A DNA stretch of 64,000 nucleotides. Source: Roseomonas fluvialis (GTDB lineage Bacteria; Pseudomonadota; Alphaproteobacteria; Acetobacterales; Acetobacteraceae). The translations under genes were made by a program, and so were the position numbers. The notes under the pieces were generated by a model that ran no database searches, had not been told where the DNA came from, and worked only from the letters and a program-made list of their open reading frames with translations. Shown piece after piece: positions 8,312-15,680 of this stretch; within the stretch, counting starts at the first letter, position 1, and each line of letters starts with the position of its first letter. Where the stretch lies: assembly GCF_022846615.1 (NCBI RefSeq), contig NZ_AP025637.1, positions 5,295,001-5,359,000 of the forward strand, in the 5' to 3' direction.

Positions 8312-9145
8312 GAGCAGCACCGGCACGGTCATCTGGTGCAGCAGCGACCGCGTGACGCCGCCCAGCAGGAATTCCCGCAACCGCGAATGACCATAGGCGC
8401 CGACCACCAGCAGGTCGGCCGAGAGCTCCGACGCGCGGTTCAGCAGGATGTCGGCTGCACCAATCTCAGGCGCGACCGTGTGTTCGACCGTCACGGTCAC
8501 GCCGTGGCGCGCAAGATGCCGCGCAATGTCCGCACCGGGCTGCTCACCATGCGCACCGAGGCCGATGCGCGGATTGACCGCGCTGATCGTCACCGATGCG
8601 GCCTGCGCCAGCAGCGGCAGCGCGTCGTGCACCGCGCGCGTCGCCTCCCGCCCGGCATTCCAGCCGATCAGCACGCGCTGGCCGACGGACGCGAAGCTGC
8701 CAGCGTACGGGATCACCAGGACGGGACGGCCAGAGTCGAAGATCGTCGCCGCCAGCACGGCCGCACCCGCCGGCGCCCCAGCCGCATCGGCCTGGCCCAG
8801 CACCACCAGGTCGGCATAGCGCGCATGCAACGACACGAGCTCGGCCGTGGACCCTTCCGGTGCGCGCCACTCGCCGGCGATGCCCTCGCGGCGCAATGCC
8901 TCGTGGAAGGTCGCCTCCACCTTGCCGGCGGCCTCAATCGCATCGGCGCGCATCGCGTCGATCAGCCCGGCAAGCACGGCGCCGCTGCCGGCGTCGGCGG
9001 CACCCATGATCGGCGGCGAGACGTCCACCACGAACAGGCCGGTGAGATGCGCCTGGTGGCGCCGCGCCACGTCGGCGGCGACGGCAAGCCGTGTTGCTGC
9101 CTGCGGCGTGCTGTCGAGATGCACGAGGACGTCGTTCAAGGCCAT
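8303..9145 (-). CDS. Universal stress protein with two Usp domains
   Basis: A 280-residue cytoplasmic protein made of two tandem Usp folds (about 1-140 and 150-280). The second keeps the ATP-binding signature GAYGHSRLREFLLGGVT (G-x2-G-x9-G pattern); the first is degenerate at the matching place (VLGQADAAG). Tandem Usp proteins of this size are common in proteobacteria and are often induced under low oxygen. An FNR/FixK-type palindrome lies about 70 bases upstream of the ATG. It is a separate unit from the inositol genes upstream on the same strand. Confidence 0.9.
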   Translation of the reverse strand: MALNDVLVHLDSTPQAATRLAVAADVARRHQAHLTGLFVVDVSPPIMGAADAGSGAVLAGLIDAMRADAIEAAGKVEATFHEALRREGIAGEWRAPEGSTAELVSLHARYADLVVLGQADAAGAPAGAAVLAATIFDSGRPVLVIPYAGSFASVGQRVLIGWNAGREATRAVHDALPLLAQAASVTISAVNPRIGLGAHGEQPGADIARHLARHGVTVTVEHTVAPEIGAADILLNRASELSADLLVVGAYGHSRLREFLLGGVTRSLLHQMTVPVLLSH

Positions 9146-9208
9146 GGGATCCTCCCGCGTTTCGCTGATGCTGTCGGCGACAGACTAGCCCTGCCTTCGC
9201 CGCGGCGC

Positions 9209-9222
9209 TTGATCCGCGTCAA
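9209..9222. promoter_or_regulatory. Candidate FNR/FixK-type box upstream of the stress protein gene
   Basis: The sequence TTGATCCGCGTCAA is an inverted repeat that fits the FNR/FixK consensus TTGAY-N4-RTCAA. Its centre is about 70 bases before the ATG at 9145; if it activates at the usual -41.5, transcription would start near 9174. It overlaps the last codons of iolE. Oxygen-responsive control of Usp genes by this regulator family is well known, so the position makes sense, but binding is inferred. Confidence 0.55.
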
Positions 9223-10106
9223 GGCTGCTCCGCGAAGGCTCGCCGTGCCAGCGCCGCAACATGGTCGTGGCCCATGCGCGCATAGGTGAGTGGATGCGCG
9301 AGGGCCGGGTCCTGCTCCGCCTCCACCACCAGCCAGCCCTCGTAGCCAGGCAACGCGGCGAACACCGCCGAAAAATCGACGCAGCCATCGCCCGGCACGG
9401 TGAACACGCCCTCGAGCACCGCCGCCAGGAAGGGCAGGTCGCGCGCCTTAGCCTGCGCCATCACCGGCGCGCGGACATCCTTGCAATGCACATGCGCGAT
9501 ACGCGCGGCATGCCGGCGCGCCGCCAGCACCGGATCGCCACCCGCGAAGGTCAGGTGCCCGGTATCGAGCAGCAAGTGGAACGCCGGCCCGGTCGAAGTC
9601 ATCAGCCGGTCAATCTCGGCCGCCGTCTCGATCACCGTGCCCATGTGGTGATGGTAAGCGAGGCGCAGGCCCCGCGCCGCAATGCGCCGTGCCATCTCGT
9701 CCAGCCGCGGCGTCAGGACCGTCCAGTCGGCCTCGCTGAGCACCGGGCGGCGGGACAGCGGCGTGGTGCGTTCGCCATGTACGGCACGCGAGACCTCGGC
9801 GAAGACGCAGGCCGTGCAGCCCATCGCCTGCAGCAGCGCGAGGTGGGGTTCGGCCGCCGCCATCTCGGCGTCCACGTCGCGCTCCAGCAGGCGCGATCCG
9901 TACCAGCCCGATGCCAGCGCAAGGTCGTGACGCGCCAGGATCGGCCGCAGCGTGCCGGCATCGCGCGGGAACTTGTTCCCCAATTCCACGCCCGCGAAGC
10001 CGGCCTGCTTCGCCTCGGCCAGGCAGGTCTCGAGTGGTGTCTCCGCGCCGAGCTCCGGCATGTCGTCGTTGGTCCAGGTCAGCGGATTGATGGCGAGGCG
10101 GATCAT
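9219..10106 (-). CDS. iolE: Myo-inosose-2 dehydratase
   Basis: A 295-residue TIM-barrel protein of the sugar-phosphate isomerase/epimerase fold. The N-terminus INPLTWTNDDMPELG and the ETCLAEAKQAGFAGVELGNK segment are diagnostic of IolE, which dehydrates 2-keto-myo-inositol (scyllo-inosose) to the trihydroxycyclohexanedione. Later segments YHHHMGT, LLLDTGH and HVHCKDVR carry the metal ligands. It starts at ATG 10106, overlapping the iolD stop by four bases, so the two consecutive pathway steps are translationally coupled. Confidence 0.93.
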   Translation of the reverse strand: MIRLAINPLTWTNDDMPELGAETPLETCLAEAKQAGFAGVELGNKFPRDAGTLRPILARHDLALASGWYGSRLLERDVDAEMAAAEPHLALLQAMGCTACVFAEVSRAVHGERTTPLSRRPVLSEADWTVLTPRLDEMARRIAARGLRLAYHHHMGTVIETAAEIDRLMTSTGPAFHLLLDTGHLTFAGGDPVLAARRHAARIAHVHCKDVRAPVMAQAKARDLPFLAAVLEGVFTVPGDGCVDFSAVFAALPGYEGWLVVEAEQDPALAHPLTYARMGHDHVAALARRAFAEQP

Positions 10107-11929
10107 GTGGCGACTCCGGCGCGCCGGGTTTCGTACGCGGCGCGGGCGCACTTCTGCGCGGCGTCACGCGGGACGGCGGTGACCGGCACGTCCCACCAGG
10201 CGCCGCCCTCCTGCGTGGCGGCCTGGGGGTCGGTCGCGACCACAAGCACAGTGGTGCGCTTCGCGTGCAGTGCGGCGGGCAGTGCCGATTCCAACGCGGC
10301 GATGCCATCGACCACCATGGCCTCGGCGCCGAGGCTGCGCGCATGCGCGGCGAAATCGACCGGCGGCGCGGCGGCGTCCAGCAGGTTGTTGAACGGCGCG
10401 CCGCCAGTGCCCTGCTGCAATCGGTTGATGCAGCCGAAACCACGGTTGTCGAGCAGCACGATGGTCAGCTTCAGCCCCATCGCCACGCTCGTCGCGATCT
10501 CGCTGTTCATCATCAGGTACGACCCGTCGCCAACCAGTACGACCACCTCGCGCCTCGGCATGGCCAGCTTCGCACCGAGCCCGCCGGCAATCTCGTAGCC
10601 CATGCAGGAGAAGCCGTATTCCAGGTGGTAGGAGGCCGCGTCGGTCGCCCGCCACAGCCTGTGCAACTCGCCCGGCAGGCCGCCGGCGGCGCAGACCACG
10701 ATGCCGTCGTGCGGGATGGCGCGGTTAACTGCGCCCAGCACCTGCGCGTCGGTCGGCAAGGCCACAGGCGCCGGCGCGGCAGTTACGCGCGCGACGGTGG
10801 CGTTCCACTGCGCGATGGCGGGCGCCATGCGCCGCGTCCAGGTCGCTGGCGCCGCCCAGTCGCCCAGCGCGGTATCCAGAGAGACCAACCCGCGGGCCGC
10901 GTCGCCAACGACCGCCAGCGCACCATGCTTCGCAGCGTCGAAGGGTGCCACGTTCAGCGTGACCAGTCGCGCCTGCGCGAATAGCGCGCGCGACCCGGTG
11001 GTGAAGTCGGCCAGGCGCGTGCCGATCGCGACGACCAGGTCGGCCTTTTCGGCCAGCGCATTCGCCGCCGCCGATCCGGTCACGCCGATCGCACCCATGT
11101 TCCACGCATGGTCCCAGGACAGGCTGCCCTTGCCGGCTTGGGTCTCCACGACGGGCAGGCCGTGGCGCTGCGCGAAGTCCCCCAGCGCAGCCGCGGCGCC
11201 GGCATACTTCACGCCACCACCGGCGATGAGCAGGGGTCGCTTCGCGCGGCGCAAGGCCTCGCCCGCATCCGCGATGTCGCGCGCATCCGGTTCGGGCGCG
11301 CGGATACGGTGCAGGCGGCGGGCGAAGAAGGACGCAGGGAAGTCATGTGCCTCGGTCTGCACATCCTGCGGGAAGGCGATGGTGGCAGGGCCGCATTCAG
11401 CCGGGTCGGTCAGCACACGCAGCGCGGCGGGCAGGCTGTGCAGCAATTGCTCGGCGCGCATGATGCGGTCGAAGAAGCGCGAGACCGGGCGAAAGCAGTC
11501 ATTCGCGCTGATGGTCGGGTCGCCGAAATGCTCGACCTGCTGCAGCACCGGGTCAGGCCGACGATCCGCGAAAACGTCGCCAGGCAGCAGCAGTACGGGC
11601 AGCCGGTTCACATGAGCCACCGCCGCCGCCGTCACCATGTTGGTGGCACCCGGCCCGATCGAACTTGTACAGGCCATCATCCGCCGCCGCGCATGGGTCT
11701 TGGCATAGGCGATGGCCGCAAGGGCCATGGCCTGCTCGTTGTGCGCGCGGAAGGTGGGCAGCGCGCGGCCCGCCGCCTGCAACGCGGGCCCGAGCCCAGC
11801 GACGTTGCCATGCCCGAAGATGGCAAAGACGCCGCCGAACAGCGGCACGCGCTTGCCGTCGATCTCGGTGTCCTGCGCAGCGAGGAAGCGAATGGTGGCC
11901 TCGGCCGCAGTCAGGCGGATGGTGGCCAT
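10103..11929 (-). CDS. iolD: 3D-(3,5/4)-trihydroxycyclohexane-1,2-dione acylhydrolase
   Basis: A 608-residue thiamine-diphosphate enzyme of the acetolactate-synthase fold. The N-terminal domain has the conserved RAHNEQAMALAA glutamate region and SIGPGATN; the C-terminal TPP-binding motif begins at GDGSYLMMNSEIA and runs to LLDNRGFGCINRLQ. IolD opens the cyclohexanedione ring to 5-deoxyglucuronate, the step after IolE. The ATG at 11929 follows a strong GGAGGAG ribosome-binding site on the minus strand. First gene of the iolDE unit, divergent from the iolG-like gene across 82 bases. Confidence 0.93.
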   Translation of the reverse strand: MATIRLTAAEATIRFLAAQDTEIDGKRVPLFGGVFAIFGHGNVAGLGPALQAAGRALPTFRAHNEQAMALAAIAYAKTHARRRMMACTSSIGPGATNMVTAAAVAHVNRLPVLLLPGDVFADRRPDPVLQQVEHFGDPTISANDCFRPVSRFFDRIMRAEQLLHSLPAALRVLTDPAECGPATIAFPQDVQTEAHDFPASFFARRLHRIRAPEPDARDIADAGEALRRAKRPLLIAGGGVKYAGAAAALGDFAQRHGLPVVETQAGKGSLSWDHAWNMGAIGVTGSAAANALAEKADLVVAIGTRLADFTTGSRALFAQARLVTLNVAPFDAAKHGALAVVGDAARGLVSLDTALGDWAAPATWTRRMAPAIAQWNATVARVTAAPAPVALPTDAQVLGAVNRAIPHDGIVVCAAGGLPGELHRLWRATDAASYHLEYGFSCMGYEIAGGLGAKLAMPRREVVVLVGDGSYLMMNSEIATSVAMGLKLTIVLLDNRGFGCINRLQQGTGGAPFNNLLDAAAPPVDFAAHARSLGAEAMVVDGIAALESALPAALHAKRTTVLVVATDPQAATQEGGAWWDVPVTAVPRDAAQKCARAAYETRRAGVAT

Positions 11930-11960
11930 GGCGTCTCCTCCACGCATTGACGGCGGCCCA

Positions 11961-11989
11961 GTGATACGGATGGATGGCGCCGGCCACAA
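11961..11989 (-). promoter_or_regulatory. Candidate iolDE promoter
   Basis: On the minus strand a weak -35 (TTGTGG, 11984-11989) and -10 (TATCAC, 11961-11966) are separated by 17 bases, about 35 bases before the iolD start. On the plus strand the same gap has a TTGACG at 11947-11952 without a good -10 partner. Divergent control of the two inositol units from this gap is likely from the layout; the exact boxes are weak matches. Confidence 0.3.
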
Positions 11990-12011
11990 GCAGGCCGCCC
12001 AGGGAAACGCC

Positions 12012-13001
12012 ATGCTCGTCTTCGCGCAGTTCGGTGCCGGCCGCATCGGGGCCATCCACGCCGCCAACCTTGCGGCGAGTGGCAGCGCGCGGCTCGCGCA
12101 TGTGGTGGACGTGAACGCGGCCGCGGGCGCCGCGCTTGCGCGGAAACACGGCGCGCGCGTGTCGGATACCGCCACCGCGCTGGCCGACCCGGCGGTCGGC
12201 GCTGTGATCATCGCGTCATCGACCGACACGCATGCGGACCTCGTGATCGCCGCCGCCCGGTCGGGCAAGGCGATCTTCTGCGAAAAGCCGATCGACCTGT
12301 CGCTGGCCCACGTCGACGAAGCGCTGGCCGCGGTGCGTGACGCCGGCATGCCGATGCTGGTCGGCTTCAACCGTCGCTTCGACCCCAATTTCGCGGAACT
12401 GCATCGCCGCATCGGCGCCGGCGCCATCGGCACGGTGGAGCAAGTGGTCATCACCAGCCGCGACCCCGGCCCACCGCCGCTCGACTACATCCGCGTCTCG
12501 GGCGGCATGTTCCGCGACATGACCATCCACGACTTCGACATGGCGCGCTGGATGTTGAACGAGGAACCCATCGAGGTCTTCGCCAACGGCGCCGCGCTGG
12601 TCGACCCGGCTATCGCTGCTGCGGGCGACATCGACACCGCCATGGTGCTGCTGCGCTGCGCCTCGGGCCGCATGGCGCATATCAACAACTCGCGTCGCGC
12701 CACCTATGGCTACGACCAGCGGGTGGAGGTGCATGGCAGCCTCGGCCGCCTCGTCGCCGGCAACCGCGTGGGCACCACGGTGGAACAGGCGGACGCCACC
12801 TCCATCGCCACCGACAAGCCGCTGCACTTCTTCCTCGAACGCTACGCAGAGGCCTATCGCATCGAGCTCGCCGCCTTCATCGACGCGGTGGTGAACCAGG
12901 CGCCGATGCCGGTGGGCGCCGAGGATGGCCGCCGGGCACTCGTCCTGGCCGACGCCGCGCTGCAGTCGCTGCGCGAGAACCGTCCGGTGCGTGTCGCATG
13001 A
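12012..13001 (+). CDS. IolG-like Gfo/Idh/MocA-family inositol 2-dehydrogenase
   Basis: A 329-residue NAD(P)-dependent dehydrogenase. The Rossmann motif FGAGRIG is at residues 7-13, the conserved CEKPIDLS provides the catalytic lysine, and DMTIHDFDMARW supplies the Asp/His dyad. IolG oxidises myo-inositol to scyllo-inosose, the substrate of IolE, so its place opposite iolDE completes the first three pathway steps. A dehydrogenase for a related cyclitol or sugar is possible because the family is broad. The longer open frame upstream is antisense to iolD. Confidence 0.88.
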   Translation: MLVFAQFGAGRIGAIHAANLAASGSARLAHVVDVNAAAGAALARKHGARVSDTATALADPAVGAVIIASSTDTHADLVIAAARSGKAIFCEKPIDLSLAHVDEALAAVRDAGMPMLVGFNRRFDPNFAELHRRIGAGAIGTVEQVVITSRDPGPPPLDYIRVSGGMFRDMTIHDFDMARWMLNEEPIEVFANGAALVDPAIAAAGDIDTAMVLLRCASGRMAHINNSRRATYGYDQRVEVHGSLGRLVAGNRVGTTVEQADATSIATDKPLHFFLERYAEAYRIELAAFIDAVVNQAPMPVGAEDGRRALVLADAALQSLRENRPVRVA

Positions 13002-13780
13002 GCGCGCTGCCGAAGGTCTCGCTGAAGGGCCGCGTGGTGCTGGTCACCGGCGGTACCCAGGGTATCGGGGAGGGCATCGCGCGCGCCGCGGTGGAAGCCG
13101 GCGCGGACCGCATCGCCATCACCGGCCGCGACATCGGGCGCGGCCGGGCGGTGGCGGATTCGCTCGGCGTGCCAACCCTGTTCATTCCCGCCGACCTGGC
13201 CGATGCCGACGCGTGCGCGCGCATCCTGGCGCTGGCCGAGGACGCGCTCGGCCCGGTCGACGCGCTGGTGAACGCGGCGGGGCTGACGGATCGCGGCAGC
13301 ATCCTCGACACACCGGTCGCGCTGTGGGACCGGCTGTTTGCCGTCAACGCCCGCGCGCCCTTCATCCTGACGCAGGCCATGGCGCAGCGGTTGGTCGCGC
13401 TCCGGCGGTCAGGCGCGATCGTGAACATCATCACCATGTCATCCCATGGCGGGCAGCCCTTCCTGACGGCTTATGCGGCGTCGAAGGGCGCGCTCGCGAC
13501 GCTTACGAAGAACACCGCGCATGGGCTGCGCGCGCATCGCATCCGGGTGAACGGGATCAACCTCGGCTGGGCCGACACGCCGGGCGAGCATGCCATTCAG
13601 GCGCGCGACGGCAATCCAGCGGATTGGCTCGACCAGGCGGCGCCCACGCAGCCGTTCGGCCGGTTGATCGAACCGCGCGACGTCGCGGGTCTCGCCGTCC
13701 ACCTGCTGTCGGACGCCGCGGCGATGATGACCGGCGCACTGATCGACTTCGACCAGAACGTCATGGGAGCCTATGGATGA
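12998..13780 (+). CDS. Short-chain dehydrogenase/reductase (SDR)
   Basis: A 260-residue classical SDR. The cofactor motif TGGTQGIG is at 17-24, the NAAG motif at 92-95, and the catalytic set is Ser148/149, Tyr159 and Lys163 (YAASK). The gene overlaps the iolG-like gene by ATGA and the monophosphatase gene by ATGA. SDRs in inositol or sugar loci usually oxidise a hydroxyl of the ring or of a degradation product; the substrate here is not known. Confidence 0.9.
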   Translation: MSALPKVSLKGRVVLVTGGTQGIGEGIARAAVEAGADRIAITGRDIGRGRAVADSLGVPTLFIPADLADADACARILALAEDALGPVDALVNAAGLTDRGSILDTPVALWDRLFAVNARAPFILTQAMAQRLVALRRSGAIVNIITMSSHGGQPFLTAYAASKGALATLTKNTAHGLRAHRIRVNGINLGWADTPGEHAIQARDGNPADWLDQAAPTQPFGRLIEPRDVAGLAVHLLSDAAAMMTGALIDFDQNVMGAYG

Positions 13781-14553
13781 ACGACCTGGCCCGCCGGCGT
13801 GACGCCGCCGCGCAGATCGCGGTGGAAGCGGCAGACCTCGCGCAACGCATGCGCGAAGCGGGCGGCGGCGTGGCAAGCCTGAAGGGCGCGCAGGATTTCA
13901 TCACCGAGGCCGATGGTGCGACCGAGCGCTTCATCCGCGACCGCCTCGCTGCGCAATTCCCGGACGAGGCGATCCTGGGCGAGGAGATGGGCGGCGCCGC
14001 CGACACGAAAGGGCCACTCTGGGTGCTCGACCCGATCGACGGCACGTCGAACTTCTCGCGTGGCGGGGACCGCTGGTGCGTGTCGATCGGCCTGGTGGTG
14101 GACGGCCACGCGGTCGCCGGTGCCATCGCGCGCCATGCGCCGGCCGAAGTCTTCGCCGCCGCACAGGGCCTCGGCGCCACGCTGAACGGCTCCCCGATCC
14201 ACGCCGCACCCACCACCGACATCGGCCGCGCCATCATCGAATGCGGCTGGTCGCTGCGCGAACCGATCGCGCGCTTCCATCGCATGGCCGAGGGCGTGAC
14301 GGCGCGGGGCGCGGGGCTGCGCAGCGGTGGGTCCGGCGCGCTCGGCCTGGTGGAAGCCGCCGCGGGGCGGCTCGATGCCTATCTGGAACTGCACATCAAT
14401 GCCTGGGATGCCGCCGCTGCCATCATCATCGCGCGCGAGGCCGGCTGCTGGACCAATGGCTTCGACAGTGGCGACTGGCTCGCCAGCGGCAATCCGATCG
14501 GCGTCGGCGCGCCGGCGCTGGGCGCGCAGCTTGCGGCCCTGCTGGAGGCTTGA
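13777..14553 (+). CDS. Inositol-monophosphatase-family phosphatase
   Basis: A 258-residue member of the Mg-dependent IMPase/SuhB/HisN family. Metal ligands are visible: E69-E70 (LGEEMGG), the DPIDGT motif at 85-90 (D85, D88) and the late WDAAAAI motif. It could remove phosphate from inositol phosphate, from histidinol phosphate or from another sugar phosphate. Being coupled to an iolG-like gene and followed by an importer of the AfuA/FbpA type favours a phosphorylated cyclitol. Starts at ATG 13777, overlapping the SDR stop. Confidence 0.9.
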   Translation: MNDLARRRDAAAQIAVEAADLAQRMREAGGGVASLKGAQDFITEADGATERFIRDRLAAQFPDEAILGEEMGGAADTKGPLWVLDPIDGTSNFSRGGDRWCVSIGLVVDGHAVAGAIARHAPAEVFAAAQGLGATLNGSPIHAAPTTDIGRAIIECGWSLREPIARFHRMAEGVTARGAGLRSGGSGALGLVEAAAGRLDAYLELHINAWDAAAAIIIAREAGCWTNGFDSGDWLASGNPIGVGAPALGAQLAALLEA

Positions 14554-14642
14554 AGGGCGCCTTTCATCGTGACTTAACTTTGCGGCACCGGGCGAACCGT
14601 GCACCCAAGCGCGGCCTCAGGCACAGGGAGAGTTCCGTCCTC

Positions 14643-15674
14643 ATGACCAACCGCCGCATCCTTGGCGCCGCGCTAGTCGCCGGCGTCGCGTTCGCAGTGC
14701 CCGCCGGCGCGCAGGCGCAGGGCAACCTGACCGTCTATTGCTCGGTGCAGGAGGAATGGTGCCGCCCGATGATGGCCGCCTTCGAGCGGGCCACCGGCAT
14801 CCGCGTGGCCATGACGCGCAAATCCTCCGGCGAGACCATGACGCAGATCCGCGCCGAGGCGTCGAACCCGCGCGGCGACGTCTGGTGGGGCGGCACCGGC
14901 GACCCGCACATGCAGGCCGCGCAGGAGAACCTGACGGTCGAATACCGTTCCCCGCGCCTGGCGGAACTGCACCCCTGGGCGACGCGCCAAGCGGAACAGG
15001 CACAGTTCCGCACGGTGGGCATCTACGCCGGCGCGCTGGGGTATTCCTACAACACGCGCGAACTGGAACGCCGCCGCATCGCCGCGCCCACCTGCTGGGC
15101 CGACCTGGCGCGCCCGGAATTCCGCGGCGAGGTGCAGGTGGCCGACCCCAACACCTCCGGCACTGCCTACACCATGCTGGCCACGCTGGTGCAGGTGATG
15201 GGGGAGGAGCCTGCCTTCACCTACCTGCGCGCGCTGCATCGCAACGTGAACCAGTACACGCGGTCCGGGGCCGCGCCCGCCCGCGCGGCCGCAACCGGGG
15301 AAACGCTGGTCGGCATCACTTTCCTGCATGACGCGGTGACGCAGAAGCTCGCCGGCGCGCCGGTCAACATCGTGGCGCCCTGCGAGGGCACCGGGTACGA
15401 GATCGGCTCCATGTCGATCATTCGCGGCGCACGCAACATGGAGAATGCGCGCCGCTTCTACGACTGGGCGCTGAGCCCCGAGGCGCAGGCGATCGCCGGC
15501 ACCGCCAATACCTTCCAGCTGCCGTCGAACCGCGCCTCGCCGATTCCGCCGCAGGCACCGCGCTTCGAGGATGTGCGCCTGATCGACTACGACTTCGCCC
15601 GCTGGGGCAGCAGCGAGGAACGCACGCGACTGCTGGCGCGCTGGGAACGCGAGGTACGCGCCGGCGCTCGCTGA
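14643..15674 (+). CDS. FbpA/AfuA-type ABC transporter substrate-binding protein
   Basis: A 343-residue periplasmic receptor of the iron(III)/phosphate-ester class. The signal peptide is residues 1-26, ending ...AGAQAQG. The mature start NLTVYCSVQEEW and the later segment NTSGTAYTMLATLVQ are typical of the class. Relatives bind ferric ion, 2-aminoethylphosphonate or hexose phosphates, so the fold alone does not give the ligand. Linkage to the inositol genes suggests an organic phosphate. ATG at 14643, with AGGGAG about 16 bases upstream. Eighty-nine bases separate it from the phosphatase gene, so it may also have its own promoter. Confidence 0.88.
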   Translation: MTNRRILGAALVAGVAFAVPAGAQAQGNLTVYCSVQEEWCRPMMAAFERATGIRVAMTRKSSGETMTQIRAEASNPRGDVWWGGTGDPHMQAAQENLTVEYRSPRLAELHPWATRQAEQAQFRTVGIYAGALGYSYNTRELERRRIAAPTCWADLARPEFRGEVQVADPNTSGTAYTMLATLVQVMGEEPAFTYLRALHRNVNQYTRSGAAPARAAATGETLVGITFLHDAVTQKLAGAPVNIVAPCEGTGYEIGSMSIIRGARNMENARRFYDWALSPEAQAIAGTANTFQLPSNRASPIPPQAPRFEDVRLIDYDFARWGSSEERTRLLARWEREVRAGAR

Positions 15675-15680
15675 CGCCGC

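Noticed and set aside
14550-14570. Near-palindrome GAAGGGCGCCTTTC after the phosphatase gene as a terminator
   Set aside because: The stem is short, has no loop and no T run, and the downstream genes appear to belong to the same functional set.
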